Positions 15,105 through 24,284 of a DNA stretch of 33,664 bases are shown piece after piece. Position numbers and translations under genes: made by a program. The stretch is from Glycomyces sp. L485 (GTDB lineage: Bacteria; Actinomycetota; Actinomycetes; Mycobacteriales; Micromonosporaceae), in NCBI RefSeq assembly GCF_022548875.1, contig NZ_JAKZEW010000043.1, positions 382 through 34,045 on the forward strand. The letters run 5' to 3'. Position 1 is the stretch's first letter. Every line of letters begins with the position of its first letter. The notes under the pieces are model-generated. The model saw only the letters and a program-made list of their open reading frames with translations, did not search any database and was not told the DNA's origin.

Positions 15105-16121
15105 TCAGCGGTTCTGTTCCAAAATCTCTGATACGTAGCGGGCCACGGCCCGCACGGCCGCGATCGTGCCCGGGTAGTCCATGCGCGTGGGACCCAGGAC
15201 GCCCATGTGGCCGACCACGGCGCCGGGCCCGTACCCCGCGGTGACCACGGCGGTCTCGCGAAAGTCGTCGATCTCGTTCTCGTCGCCGATGCGGACCGTC
15301 AGCAGCGGGCCGGTGTCGGCCCGGCCGAGCAGCTGCATGAGGACCACTTCCTCCTCCAGCGCTTCCAGGATCGAGCGCAGCGAACCCGCGAAGTAGGCGG
15401 TGTGGCGCGTCAGGTTGGCCGCGCCGGCGACGGCGATGCGCTCCTCGGTGCGGGAGACGACGGTCTCCAGCAGCACTCGGGCCAGCGCCGACGCCGAGGG
15501 GCGCAGCTCGGGCCTGGCCAGTTCTGCGAGGTCGGCGATGATCCTCGGGGCGTCGGCGAGCGGTTTGCCCTGGAGCTGCTCGTTGATGAGCCGGCGCAGT
15601 TCGAGGACGTCGTCCTCGGCGAGGTCGGCGGGCAGTTCCAGCTGGCGCTGCTCGACCCGGCCGGTGTCGGTGATCATGACGAGCATGACCCGCTCGGGGG
15701 TGAGGGAGACGAGCTCCAGGTGGCGCACCGAGGAGCGGTTCAGGCTCGGGTACTGGACGACGGCGACCTGGTGGGTCAGCTGCGACAGCAGCCGCACGGT
15801 CCGGGTGACGACGTCGTCGAGGTCGATGGCCTCGGCGAGGAAGCGGTGGACGGCGCGCCGTTCGGCGGCCGACAGCGGTTTGATCTTGCCGAGCCGGTCG
15901 ACGAAAAGCCGGTAGCCCTTGTCGGTGGGGATGCGGCCGGCGGAGGTGTGGGGCTGGTGGATGTAGCCGGCCTCTTCGAGGAAGGCCATGTCGTTGCGGA
16001 CGGTGGCCGCGGAGACGCCGAGGGCGTGGCGCTGGGCCACGGCCTTCGATCCCACCGGCTCCTGCGTGGCGACGTAGTCCTCGACGATGGCGCGCAACAC
16101 TTCGAGCTTGCGATCGTCCAT
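15105..16121 (-). CDS. hrcA: Heat-inducible repressor HrcA
   Basis: HrcA binds CIRCE inverted repeats and represses chaperone genes until heat or unfolded protein releases it. The 338-residue protein has the N-terminal winged helix ([20 protein letters not shown], then [20 protein letters not shown]). The conserved [18 protein letters not shown] links it to the sensor and dimer domain. The ATG at 16121 has AAAGGA ten bases upstream; the GTG at 16130 lies only one base after it, too close to work. The CIRCE element at 16176 lies 54 bases upstream, so the gene is autoregulated. Confidence 0.97.
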   Translation of the reverse strand: MDDRKLEVLRAIVEDYVATQEPVGSKAVAQRHALGVSAATVRNDMAFLEEAGYIHQPHTSAGRIPTDKGYRLFVDRLGKIKPLSAAERRAVHRFLAEAIDLDDVVTRTVRLLSQLTHQVAVVQYPSLNRSSVRHLELVSLTPERVMLVMITDTGRVEQRQLELPADLAEDDVLELRRLINEQLQGKPLADAPRIIADLAELARPELRPSASALARVLLETVVSRTEERIAVAGAANLTRHTAYFAGSLRSILEALEEEVVLMQLLGRADTGPLLTVRIGDENEIDDFRETAVVTAGYGPGAVVGHMGVLGPTRMDYPGTIAAVRAVARYVSEILEQNR

Positions 16122-16175
16122 CGCCGTCACTTCCTTTCGTTCGCTCGCCGTGCCTTGGTCCGACTGGACTCAAGT

Positions 16176-16202
16176 TTGGCACTCCGGCCTACAGAGTGCC
16201 AG
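16176..16202 (-). promoter_or_regulatory. CIRCE operator of hrcA-dnaJ
   Basis: TTGGCACTC, nine bases, GAGTGCCAG, against the consensus TTAGCACTC-N9-GAGTGCTAA. The inner seven bases of both arms (GGCACTC and GAGTGCC) are fully complementary. It lies between the capA stop and the hrcA start. TAGACT at 16201-16206 on the minus strand would serve as a -10 box overlapping it, which fits repression by HrcA. Confidence 0.9.
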
Positions 16203-16215
16203 TCTACGGGTGGCC

Positions 16216-17352
16216 TCAGACAGTCGGGAGGACGAGCGCACCGTCGTCGCCGACGGTCACTCCGGCGTCGCCGAAATCGGAGGCGAGGTCGCTGATCGTG
16301 GCGATCGCCTCACCGTCCGGGTCGAGCAGCGGGTAGCCGTTGTCGTCGTCCATGACGGTGGGCACGAGCGTGCCGCCCTCGAGGGCGCCCTCTTCGGTGA
16401 AGGTGACCTTGAGGATCCCGGCGACGCCGAGCGGCCCGTCGGTGTTGAACAGCTTCTGGCCGCCGCCGAAGTTACCCAGCGAGTAGGCGATGAGCTTGCC
16501 GTTGTAGAGCTCCATGCCGCGCAGCACGTGCGGGCCGTGGCCGATGACCAGGTCGGCGCCGGCGTCGACGCAGGTGTGGGCGAACGCTCGGGTGTCGCCG
16601 CGGTCCTCGCCGTAGTAGGTCTCCACGCCCTCGGGCGTGTGGAGTTGGTCGGAGCCCTCTGCGCCGAGGTGGGCGGTGGCGACCACCAGGTCCGCCTGGG
16701 ATTTCGCCTCGGACACGAGCGTCGCGACCGCGTCGAGGTCGCGCACGTCGGTGTAGAAGGTGTAGGGCGCGAAGCCCACGACGCCGACGGTGACTCCGGC
16801 CTCGGTCTCGAAGAACGCGACCTCGTCCTTGACGCCGGTGATCGTCATGCCGGCGTCGCGGACGGCGTCCTGGGTCTCGGTCGCTCCGTCGGGGCCGGCG
16901 TCCCAGCCGTGGTTGTTGGCCTGGTTGAGGACGTCGATACCGGCGTCGGCGAAGACCTGCGCGTACTCGGCGGGGAGCCGGAAGTAGATGCAGGAGCCGC
17001 CGCCGCACTTGTCGAACTCGAGGGTCGACAGCGCACCTTCGAGGTTGGCGATGACGACGTCGCCGGTGAGCTCGGAGCGGACGTCGTCGAAGAAGCTCGC
17101 GCCCTCGTCGGAGGGCATCCGATTCGGGTAGGACCCGGGCATGGTGTCGCCGACGTGGGTGATGGTGATCGAGCGGGGCGGCTCGGGCGAGGGCGAGGCG
17201 GCGGGGCTGGTCTCCTCGGCGGCGCCTGCGCCGACGTCCTCGGGCACGGGCGCCTCTTCGGAGCAGGCGGCGGTGGCGGCGAGGCCGGCGACCGCTCCGG
17301 TGAGCAGTCCTCTGCGGGGCAGCGTGCGCGGCTTGTGGAACAGGTCGTGCAT
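16216..17352 (-). CDS. CapA-like lipoprotein (metallophosphatase fold)
   Basis: This 378-residue protein belongs to the CapA/PGA-synthesis family, which has a calcineurin-like metal fold; some members take part in poly-gamma-glutamate capsule formation. THVGDTMPGSY, IANLEGALS, NQANNHGWDAG and VIGHGPHVLRGMELYNGK are the family motifs. The N-terminus has a twin-arginine signal (LPRRGLLTGAVAGL) ending in TAAC at residue 30, so it is probably a Tat-exported lipoprotein. A Pro/Ser/Glu-rich linker follows. No other capsule gene is close, so polymer synthesis is unproven. It starts 48 bases after hemW on the same strand and may be read through from it. Confidence 0.9.
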   Translation of the reverse strand: MHDLFHKPRTLPRRGLLTGAVAGLAATAACSEEAPVPEDVGAGAAEETSPAASPSPEPPRSITITHVGDTMPGSYPNRMPSDEGASFFDDVRSELTGDVVIANLEGALSTLEFDKCGGGSCIYFRLPAEYAQVFADAGIDVLNQANNHGWDAGPDGATETQDAVRDAGMTITGVKDEVAFFETEAGVTVGVVGFAPYTFYTDVRDLDAVATLVSEAKSQADLVVATAHLGAEGSDQLHTPEGVETYYGEDRGDTRAFAHTCVDAGADLVIGHGPHVLRGMELYNGKLIAYSLGNFGGGQKLFNTDGPLGVAGILKVTFTEEGALEGGTLVPTVMDDDNGYPLLDPDGEAIATISDLASDFGDAGVTVGDDGALVLPTV

Positions 17353-17400
17353 GGGTGTGGGCTCCGGGAGGTCGGGGGCATGTCGACTTGGACGTCGCAG

Positions 17401-18576
17401 TCAGGCCGTGAGATCCCTCACGACCGCGTCGGCGAGCAGGCGGCCTCTCAGGGTGAGGTGGAGGCGGCCGTCCTCGATGACCGCGAGGCCGTCGGCGACG
17501 ACCTGCTGTGCGGCCGCCGCTCCGTTCGTTCGGAGCAACGATACCGGCAGACCGCCACTGAGACGAGTTCGAAGCATCACACGCTCTAGATATCGATCAT
17601 CATCAGTGAGGGTTTCGCACCCGGCGAGCGGTAGGCCGTCCGCGAGCGCCGCCGCGTACGTCGAAGGGTGCTTGTGGTTCCACCAGCGCAGGCCCGGCAG
17701 GTGCGAGTGGGCGCCCGGGCCGGCGCCCCACCAGTGCCCGCCGTCCCAGTACAGAACGTTGTGGCGGCAGCGGGCCTCGGGCGTCTTGGCCCAGTTGGAG
17801 ACCTCGTACCAGGAGAAGCCGGCGTCGGTCAGGGCCGCCTCGGCGGCGAGGTAGCGGTCGGCGGCGACGTCGTCGGAGGGCCGGGGCACCAGGCCGGAGC
17901 GGATGCGCCTGGCCAGCTGCGTGCCGTCCTCGACGATGAGCGCATAAGCCGAGACGTGGTCGACCCCGGAGTCGACGGCGGCCTTCAGGCTGGCCGCGAA
18001 GTCGGCCTCCGTCTCGCCGGGCGTGCCGTAGATCAGGTCGAGGCTCACGTGCTCGAAACCGGCCCGGTGCGCGTGCTCGACGGCGGCGAGGGCTTTGGCC
18101 GGCGAGTGCTCACGGTCGAGGACCTTGAGGACGTGCGGCGCCACCGACTGCATCCCGACCGACAATCGCGTGAAACCGCCGTCGAACAGCTCGGCGAGGT
18201 ACGCCGCGTCGACCGACTCGGGATTGGCCTCGGTCGTCACCTCCGAGCCGGGCGCGAGACCGAAGGCCGCGTCGATCTCGGCGAGGATGGCGGCCAGGTC
18301 CGAGGCGGGCAGCAGCGTGGGCGTACCGCCGCCGAAGAACACCGTGTCCACTCGCGGCGGCGCCTCGAACAGCGCCGCGGCGGCCCGGACCTCCGCCCGG
18401 ACGATCCCCGCGTACGTCTCCCGTGAGACCCCGGCGCCCAGTTCAGCGGCGGTATAGGTGTTGAAGTCGCAGTAGCCGCAGCGCGAGACGCAGAACGGGA
18501 CGTGGACATAGAACCCGAAGCCCCCACGGGCGGTATCGGGCGAATTCGCGGCAGCGGCGATGACTTCAGAGGACAC
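17401..18576 (-). CDS. hemW: Radical SAM protein HemW (CPO-III-like)
   Basis: HemW is the heme chaperone of the radical SAM family, often annotated as oxygen-independent coproporphyrinogen III oxidase. In the 391-residue protein, PFCVSRCGYCDFNTY holds the iron-sulfur C-x3-C-x2-C, followed by VFFGGGTPTLL and the conserved EANPESV. The HemW-type domain is at the C-terminus. I start at the GTG at 18576. There is no ribosome site, but a -10 box lies about eight bases upstream, which fits a leaderless message. The frame upstream of it is only the complement of the divergent hydratase gene. Confidence 0.93.
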   Translation of the reverse strand: MSSEVIAAAANSPDTARGGFGFYVHVPFCVSRCGYCDFNTYTAAELGAGVSRETYAGIVRAEVRAAAALFEAPPRVDTVFFGGGTPTLLPASDLAAILAEIDAAFGLAPGSEVTTEANPESVDAAYLAELFDGGFTRLSVGMQSVAPHVLKVLDREHSPAKALAAVEHAHRAGFEHVSLDLIYGTPGETEADFAASLKAAVDSGVDHVSAYALIVEDGTQLARRIRSGLVPRPSDDVAADRYLAAEAALTDAGFSWYEVSNWAKTPEARCRHNVLYWDGGHWWGAGPGAHSHLPGLRWWNHKHPSTYAAALADGLPLAGCETLTDDDRYLERVMLRTRLSGGLPVSLLRTNGAAAAQQVVADGLAVIEDGRLHLTLRGRLLADAVVRDLTA

Positions 18577-18582
18577 GCCGAC

Positions 18583-18589
18583 TACGGTA
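18583..18589. promoter_or_regulatory. Symmetric -10 shared by hemW and hydratase gene
   Basis: TACGGTA reads TACGGT on the plus strand and TACCGT on the minus strand; both fit TAnnnT. Transcription starting seven bases further would begin at or next to the GTG codons at 18595 and 18576. Only 18 bases separate the two start codons, and neither gene has a ribosome site. A two-way promoter with leaderless messages is the simplest reading. Confidence 0.55.
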
Positions 18590-18594
18590 CTGGC

Positions 18595-19353
18595 GTGGAA
18601 CGCAATGACGCACTGATCGCCTACCGCTCCGACCGGGCGGTGGCCACGATTACCCTCAACGATCCCGCCCGGCGCAATGCGCTGTCGACCGCGCTGCTCG
18701 CGCGGCTCCGAGAGGCGCTCGCCCGCGCCGTCGCCGACGAGACGGTCCGCGTGATCGTCATCGACCACGCCGGACCCGTGTTCTGCGCCGGGGCCGACCT
18801 GGCAGAGTCCGCGCGAGCGACCCGCGCCGCAGACCTCCCCGCCGCGCACCTGGCCGAGGCGCTCGCCGACATGTGCGAAGCGCCCAAACCCGTCGTCGTG
18901 GTCGCGCGCGGCGCCGTGCGCGGCGGCGGCATGGGGCTGCTCGCCGCCGCCGACGTAGCCGTCTGCGACCCGAATGCCAGGTTGGCGTTCAGCGAGGTGC
19001 TCCTAGGCGTGGTGCCCGCCGTGATCGCACCGGTCGTGGCCCGCAAACTCACCGAGGGCAAGATGCGCGAACTGTTCCTCACCGGCGACTCGTTCGGCGC
19101 CGATGACGCGCGCCGGTGGGGCCTCATCGCCTACGCCGGCGAAACCGAAACGACGCTGGAGGACGTGCTCGTCCGGCTGCGCGCGGGCGGTCCAGGCGCG
19201 CAGGCGGGGATCAAGACCCTCACCGGCGGCACCGGGCTTCGCGCCTCGCTCAACGAGGCGGCTGCGCTGACCGCCGAGTACTTCTTCGCCGAAGAGGGAC
19301 GCGAAGGTGTCCGTTCGTTCCTTGAGAAGGACACCCCCTCCTGGGTACATTAG
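18595..19353 (+). CDS. Enoyl-CoA hydratase/isomerase family protein
   Basis: This 252-residue protein is a crotonase. FCAGADLAE (about 63-71) and RGAVRGGGMGLLAAADVAV form the oxyanion hole, and FSEVLLGVVPAVIAPVVARK holds the catalytic glutamate region. The P-A (not P-G) after V-V resembles methylglutaconyl-CoA hydratase-like members, but substrate assignment is uncertain. The GTG start at 18595 has no ribosome site and a -10 at 18583, which fits a leaderless transcript. The next gene begins 26 bases after its stop. Confidence 0.88.
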   Translation: MERNDALIAYRSDRAVATITLNDPARRNALSTALLARLREALARAVADETVRVIVIDHAGPVFCAGADLAESARATRAADLPAAHLAEALADMCEAPKPVVVVARGAVRGGGMGLLAAADVAVCDPNARLAFSEVLLGVVPAVIAPVVARKLTEGKMRELFLTGDSFGADDARRWGLIAYAGETETTLEDVLVRLRAGGPGAQAGIKTLTGGTGLRASLNEAAALTAEYFFAEEGREGVRSFLEKDTPSWVH

Positions 19354-19379
19354 TGGCCACTGACCTGATCGGAGGAACG

Positions 19380-20222
19380 TTGCGCGCTCTCCCCGCGATG
19401 CTCTCGCTCCTGCTGATCGGCGGCACGGCCGCATGCGGCGACGCCGTCGACGACATGCTCACCCCACGGCCGACCGGCTGCTACATCGGCGACACCGCCG
19501 AACCGCTGCACCTGAGTGCCGAGCAGACCTTCCACGCCGCCACCATCGCCGCCGTCGGCCACAGGGACGGCATGGACGAACGGGCCGTGGCCGTGGCGAT
19601 CGCCACGGCGTTCCAAGAATCGAAGCTGTCCAACGTCGACTACGGCGACCACGACTCGCTCGGACTGTTCCAGCAGCGCCCCAGCGTCGGCTGGGGCACC
19701 GAGGAGGAGATCCTCGACCCGGTCTACGCCTCGTTCAAGTTCTACGAGAAGCTGCGCCGCACCGACGGCTGGCAGGACATGGAGATCGGAGACGCGGCGC
19801 AGGCCGTGCAGGTGAGCGCCTACCCGGACCTGTACGACCAGTGGGAGGACGACGGGCTGGCGGTCGCGGCGGCGTTCGCCGGCGGCGAGGAGGCCGGCCT
19901 GTCGTGCATCGCCGGCGGCGCTCGGGAGGTCTCGACGGACGCGGCGCTGCTCGCCGAGGCGTACGCCTACCAGTGGGGCACCGAGGTGTCCGGGGTGGAC
20001 GGCCAGGTGATCACGATCGGCGCCGAGGACGCCGCGGCGGGCTGGAACCGGGCGTCGTGGGCCGTCGCGAAGTCCTATGAGTTCGACATCGCCTCGGTGA
20101 CGTACGCGGGAATGCGCTGGGAGCCGGGCGAGAACGGCTGGGTCGCGCCCGAGGGCGAGGTGGCCGAAGTTGCGGCCTCCGACGCCTTGGCCGTGACGGT
20201 CGCGCTGGCCGATCCGGCGTGA
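19380..20222 (+). CDS. Exported lysozyme-like fold protein
   Basis: This 280-residue protein starts with a signal sequence (LRALPAMLSLLLIGGTAAC), with Cys19 in a weak lipobox. The part YGDHDSLGLFQQRPSVGWGT, preceded by TAFQESKLSN, is a conserved actinobacterial pattern. It resembles lytic transglycosylase-type proteins, where the Glu of QESK would be catalytic. I know this family only as an uncharacterised exported group, so cell-wall binding or cleavage is inference. The TTG at 19380 has GGAGGA just before it; a GTG at 19353 would overlap the preceding stop but has no ribosome site. Confidence 0.72.
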   Translation: MRALPAMLSLLLIGGTAACGDAVDDMLTPRPTGCYIGDTAEPLHLSAEQTFHAATIAAVGHRDGMDERAVAVAIATAFQESKLSNVDYGDHDSLGLFQQRPSVGWGTEEEILDPVYASFKFYEKLRRTDGWQDMEIGDAAQAVQVSAYPDLYDQWEDDGLAVAAAFAGGEEAGLSCIAGGAREVSTDAALLAEAYAYQWGTEVSGVDGQVITIGAEDAAAGWNRASWAVAKSYEFDIASVTYAGMRWEPGENGWVAPEGEVAEVAASDALAVTVALADPA

Positions 20223-20347
20223 TCACCAGCTGAAATACGTTATCTCGCACCGGTTTGTCAGCAAAGCCGGTCCTTCGGTTGTGGACTGAGGACGCTAGCG
20301 TGAGAGCTGTAACCCTGCCCATGCCCATGCCCATAAGGAGCACGACG

Positions 20348-20956
20348 ATGGCATATCCCCCTCAACCGCCCGGACCGAGTCGACCCGGCGGCGCGGACCC
20401 CCTCATCGAATGGGGCGTCAAACCCCACCCAGGCAGGCCGCAGAAGGTCAACTGGTTGACCCAGGTCCTGTGGGCCTACATGGCCATCGCAGTGCTCATG
20501 CTGCTGTTCTCGATCATCGCGGTGGCGACCGCGCCGTTGTGGATGGCGACCGGCTTCATCGTGACCTCCGGGATCGTCGGCCTGATCTTCCACGCCCTGT
20601 CGATCGTGCTCGTGTGGTTCATCGTCAAAGAGCGCCTCGGCGTCTTCGGTGCCCAGGAACCCCGCACGGCCCTGTACATCGGGCTGGGCGTCCTCGGATT
20701 CTTCTCCCTGTTCGGGTTCTTCGGCGGTTGGGGGCTCGGCTGGTACGCCGCGTTCGGCGCGCTGCTGGGCCTGGCGAAGCTCGGGGCCGTCGGCGCCGCG
20801 TTCTTCCTGGTCTTCCAGCCCGAAGTGGCGCAGTGGCTGCGTTCGAAGCCAGGGAACCTGCCCAGGCAGCAGCCCCCGCAGCAGCCGATGCCGCCCGGCC
20901 AGCCGCCGCAGGGCCATCCGCAACAGGGGTACCCCCAGCAGCCGCCGTCGCCGTGA
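20348..20956 (+). CDS. Four-helix membrane protein with Pro/Gln-rich tail
   Basis: This 202-residue protein has a proline-rich N-terminus (AYPPQPPGPSRPGGADPL), four membrane segments between about residues 40 and 155, and a C-terminal tail of PQQ, PPGQPP and QQGYPQQ repeats. The loops are short and no catalytic motif is seen. It resembles uncharacterised actinobacterial membrane proteins. The ATG at 20348 has AAGGAG at 20335-20340, which is strong for this genome. It has its own 125-base upstream gap and probably its own promoter. Confidence 0.78.
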   Translation: MAYPPQPPGPSRPGGADPLIEWGVKPHPGRPQKVNWLTQVLWAYMAIAVLMLLFSIIAVATAPLWMATGFIVTSGIVGLIFHALSIVLVWFIVKERLGVFGAQEPRTALYIGLGVLGFFSLFGFFGGWGLGWYAAFGALLGLAKLGAVGAAFFLVFQPEVAQWLRSKPGNLPRQQPPQQPMPPGQPPQGHPQQGYPQQPPSP

Positions 20957-21128
20957 CGCGGCAATCGAATCCGAGGTTGCCGTGACGCCGGTGCGGCGCC
21001 GGTGAAGGACCAGGACTCGCCGGTGTACGCGCGGCGGTCCCGCACCATTCCCACGGCCGGCCGGTGGTCGCGACGAGGCCGACCGGCCCGCTCGCCGGCT
21101 CCGATCAGGTGACCGCCGCGCGAGGCAG

Positions 21129-21158
21129 GGGCGGCCCCGGTCAGTACCGGGGCCGCCC
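21129..21158. terminator. Two-way terminator between convergent genes
   Basis: GGCGGCCCCGG, loop TCAGTA, CCGGGGCCGCC: a perfect 12-base stem between the end of the membrane gene and the lepA stop at 21167. It can end transcription from both sides. Confidence 0.8.
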
Positions 21159-21166
21159 TCGATCGC

Positions 21167-22999
21167 TCAGTCCTCGTCGGTGCGGAGCGCGGCGATGAAC
21201 GCCTCCTGGGGGACGTCGACGCGGCCGACGGTCTTCATGCGCTTCTTGCCCTCTTTCTGCTTCTCCAGCAGTTTCCGCTTGCGGGAGATGTCGCCGCCGT
21301 AGCACTTGGCGAGGACGTCCTTGCGCAGCGCCCGGATGTTCTCGCGGGCGATGATGCGCGAGCCGATCGCCGCCTGGATCGGCACCTCGAACTGCTGGCG
21401 CGGAATGAGCTTCTTGAGCCGCTCGGCGAGCCTGACGCCGTAGGCGTAAGCCTGGTCCTTGTGGACGATCGCGGCGAACGCGTCGACCCGCTCGCCCTGG
21501 AGGAGGATGTCGACCTTCACCAGGTCGGCGGTCTGGGAGCCCTCGATCTCGTAGTCGAGCGAGGCGTAGCCCTTGGTGCGCGACTTGAGCTGGTCGAAGA
21601 AGTCGAAGACGATCTCTGCCAGCGGCAGGGTATAGCGGATCTCGACGCGGTCGGTCGACAGGTAGTCCATGCCCTCCTGGACGCCGCGCCGCGACTGGCA
21701 CAGGTCCATGACCGCGCCGATGTACTCCGTCGGGGTCAGGACCGTGGCCTTGACGATCGGCTCGGTGATCGAGGCGATCTTCCCCTCGGGGAACTCCGAT
21801 GGGTTGGTGACCTCTATCTGCTCGCCGTCCTCCATGGTGACCTGGTAGACGACGTTCGGGGCAGTGGAGATCAGGTCGAGGTTGAACTCGCGTTCGAGAC
21901 GCTCGCGAATGATCTCCAGGTGCAGCAGACCGAGGAAGCCGACGCGGAAGCCGAAGCCCAGCGCCGCCGACGTCTCGGGCTCGAACTGGAGGGCGGCGTC
22001 ATTGAGCTGGAGCTTGTCGAGCGCCTCGCGAAGGTTCCCGTAGTCGGAACCGTCGAGCGGGTAGAGCCCGGAGAACACCATCGGCTTGGCCTCGGTGTAG
22101 CCCGGCAGCGCCTGGCCGGCCGGTTTGCGCTCGTCGGTGACGGTGTCGCCGACCTTCGACTGGCGCACGTCCTTCACGCCGGTGATGAGGTAGCCGACCT
22201 CGCCGACGCCGAGGGCCTTGCCGGGGACCGGCTCGGGGCTGATGACGCCGATCTCCAGCAGCTCGTGGTCGGCCCTGGTCGACATCATGCGGATGCGGTC
22301 GCGGGCTTTGAGCCTGCCGTCGATGACGCGGATGTAGGTGATCACGCCGCGGTAGATGTCGTAGACGGAGTCGAAGATGAGGGCGCGGGGCGGCGCGTCG
22401 GCGTCGCCTATCGGGGCCGGGATCTGCTCGACGATCGCGTCCAGCAGCTCGGCGACGCCCTCGCCGGTCTTGCCCGAGACGCGGAAGACGTCCTCGGGCT
22501 CGCAGCCGATGAGGTGCGCGAGTTCCTCGGCGTAGCGGTCCGGTTCGGCCCCGGGCAGGTCGATCTTGTTGAGCACCGGGATGATCGTCAGGTCGTTGCC
22601 CATCGCCAGGTACAGGTTCGCGAGCGTCTGCGCCTCGATGCCCTGGGCGGCGTCGACGAGCAGGAGCGCGCCCTCGCAGGCCGCGAGCGAGCGCGAGACC
22701 TCGTAGGTGAAGTCGACGTGGCCGGGCGTGTCGATCATGTTGAGCACGAACTCTGAGCTCTCGGCCTCGCCGGAGCGGGCCGTCCACGGCATGCGGACCG
22801 CCTGCGACTTCACGGTGATGCCGCGTTCGCGCTCGATGTCCATCCGGTCGAGGTACTGCGCCCGCATCTGGCGGGCGTCGACGACCTCGGTGATCTGCAG
22901 CATGCGGTCCGCCAGCGTCGACTTGCCATGGTCGATGTGCGCGATGATGCAGAAGTTCCGGATCGACTCCGGAGCGGTCGAACCTGGCGCGTTCGTCAC
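21167..22999 (-). CDS. lepA: Elongation factor 4 (LepA)
   Basis: LepA is a ribosomal GTPase that back-translocates stalled ribosomes and aids 30S assembly. All parts of the 610-residue factor are present: the P-loop [13 protein letters not shown] (about 19-31), [18 protein letters not shown], then domains II and III, and the LepA-specific C-terminal domain with [18 protein letters not shown] near the end. The GTG at 22999 has GGAAGG eight bases upstream. The 164 bases to the neighbouring gene hold no gene. Confidence 0.97.
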   Translation of the reverse strand: MTNAPGSTAPESIRNFCIIAHIDHGKSTLADRMLQITEVVDARQMRAQYLDRMDIERERGITVKSQAVRMPWTARSGEAESSEFVLNMIDTPGHVDFTYEVSRSLAACEGALLLVDAAQGIEAQTLANLYLAMGNDLTIIPVLNKIDLPGAEPDRYAEELAHLIGCEPEDVFRVSGKTGEGVAELLDAIVEQIPAPIGDADAPPRALIFDSVYDIYRGVITYIRVIDGRLKARDRIRMMSTRADHELLEIGVISPEPVPGKALGVGEVGYLITGVKDVRQSKVGDTVTDERKPAGQALPGYTEAKPMVFSGLYPLDGSDYGNLREALDKLQLNDAALQFEPETSAALGFGFRVGFLGLLHLEIIRERLEREFNLDLISTAPNVVYQVTMEDGEQIEVTNPSEFPEGKIASITEPIVKATVLTPTEYIGAVMDLCQSRRGVQEGMDYLSTDRVEIRYTLPLAEIVFDFFDQLKSRTKGYASLDYEIEGSQTADLVKVDILLQGERVDAFAAIVHKDQAYAYGVRLAERLKKLIPRQQFEVPIQAAIGSRIIARENIRALRKDVLAKCYGGDISRKRKLLEKQKEGKKRMKTVGRVDVPQEAFIAALRTDED

Positions 23000-23163
23000 G
23001 GTGGCCCTTCCTTGCTCGTGTGGGGTGGGCGATCCAATTCTGCCTCATGCACCGGCCCGGCCCCGAACACCCGAGGAAGAAGGCCGTCCCCGCCACCCTC
23101 TGCCGAGGCGCGGCTCCGCGAACGTCGCGGTGCGGCGGAACGGCCGGGGCGAGCCTGTGACGA

Positions 23164-24204
23164 TCAGGCGCCGACGGCGACCGGTTCGGGTTCCACGGCG
23201 CTGACCCTCTTCACCCGGGCTCCGACGGCCCCGATGACGAACATCAGGACGCCGACGGCCAGCCAGGAGCAGAGCACCACGACCGCGGTGCCCGCGCCGT
23301 GGCCGTCGAAGAACGACACCGAGCGCAGGAGGGTGGCCCCGGCGCCGGGCGTCAGGTACTGGCCGACCTCGCCCCAGGGGGCGGGCAGGAGCTCGGGGGC
23401 GCTGGTCAGGCCCGACAGGGGGTTGCCGACCAGCATGATCGCGACGGCGCCGATGATCGTGCCAGGGCGGCCGAGCAGCCTGGTCAGCCCGAGGACCGCC
23501 CAGGAGGCGGCGAGCAGCGACAGGGCGATCGCCCCGGCGACGGTCCAGAAGTCGCCTTCGACCGAACCGAGCCAGTAGCGCAGGATCGCGGCGATGGCCG
23601 CGGCGGCGGCCAACGGCGCGAGGACCGCGGCGACTGCTTGGCGGCCTGAGCCGCGCACGCTCACAGCGATGAGCGCGGCGATGATGAGGCCGCCGGCGGC
23701 CATCGGCAGGGCGGAGGAGGCGAGGCCGGCGCCGTTGGGGTCCTCGGCGGGGAGCGCGACGACGTCCTCGGTGTCGACGGTGACGGAGCCGGGCTGTCCG
23801 GCAGTCTCGCCCATGCCGGCGGCGATCTGGTCGGCGATGCCCGTGACCACGCGCGCGACCATGGGTGAGGCGGCGGTGGCGGTGTAGAGGTCGACGCCGT
23901 CGGGGCCGATCGCGAGCGCCGCGTAGACCTCGCGGCGCTCGATCATCTCGACGGCCGCGGCGGGATCGGCCGCCTCGACGACGCCGAAGCCGTCGGGTTC
24001 GGCGTCGTCGAGCTGGTCGGCCACCTGTGCGGCGGCTTCGGGCGGGCCTATGACGGCGATGGGCACGTTGTTGGGGCCCATGCTGGTCGAGGGCCAGGCG
24101 AAGGCGATGGTGAGGAGACCGACGATGAGGGTGAGGCCGAGGATGAGGCCGACGACGTGGCCGAGCGGGCTGCGGGGCGGCTCAGAATGGGCGGTGGCTT
24201 CCAT
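23164..24204 (-). CDS. YhgE/Pip or ABC-2-like membrane protein
   Basis: This 346-residue protein has one helix near the N-terminus (LGLTLIVGLLTIAFAWP, from about residue 23), a soluble loop of about 130 residues, and five more helices from about residue 165. This is the topology of YhgE/Pip and ABC-2 permease-like exporters. The short stretch TSMGPNNVPIAVIGP after helix 1 is typical of the family. It diverges from a TetR regulator gene across 80 bases holding clear operator palindromes, so it is very probably the target: an efflux or secretion component of unknown substrate. The ATG at 24204 has GGAAG six bases upstream. Confidence 0.8.
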   Translation of the reverse strand: MEATAHSEPPRSPLGHVVGLILGLTLIVGLLTIAFAWPSTSMGPNNVPIAVIGPPEAAAQVADQLDDAEPDGFGVVEAADPAAAVEMIERREVYAALAIGPDGVDLYTATAASPMVARVVTGIADQIAAGMGETAGQPGSVTVDTEDVVALPAEDPNGAGLASSALPMAAGGLIIAALIAVSVRGSGRQAVAAVLAPLAAAAAIAAILRYWLGSVEGDFWTVAGAIALSLLAASWAVLGLTRLLGRPGTIIGAVAIMLVGNPLSGLTSAPELLPAPWGEVGQYLTPGAGATLLRSVSFFDGHGAGTAVVVLCSWLAVGVLMFVIGAVGARVKRVSAVEPEPVAVGA

Positions 24205-24222
24205 GACTGCTTCCAATCGCTC

Positions 24223-24245
24223 ATAAGATACAGTTCGTATCTTAT
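24223..24245. promoter_or_regulatory. Main operator of the TetR regulator
   Basis: ATAAGATAC, spacer AGTTC, GTATCTTAT: a perfect 9-base inverted repeat between the divergent membrane-protein and TetR genes. This is the size and form of a TetR-family operator. It lies 19 bases before the membrane-protein start. Confidence 0.8.
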
Positions 24246-24267
24246 ATACGATCCAGGAATACCATAA

Positions 24268-24282
24268 GAAACGATTAGTATC
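24268..24282. promoter_or_regulatory. Second, weaker TetR operator
   Basis: GAAAC-GATTA-GTATC matches the core of the main operator (GATAC-N5-GTATC) in nine of ten arm bases. It lies with its centre 41 bases from the first, almost four helical turns, and directly before the regulator start at 24285. Confidence 0.55.
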
Positions 24283-24284
24283 CA

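Noticed and set aside
16216-17352. CapA as part of a capsule locus
   Set aside because: No pgsB, pgsC or other polymer genes are near; the neighbours are hemW and hrcA, so a capsule role is not supported by context.
20325-20340. Repeated CCCATG units before the membrane protein
   Set aside because: Three short tandem copies only; they overlap the ribosome-site region and look like chance simple sequence.
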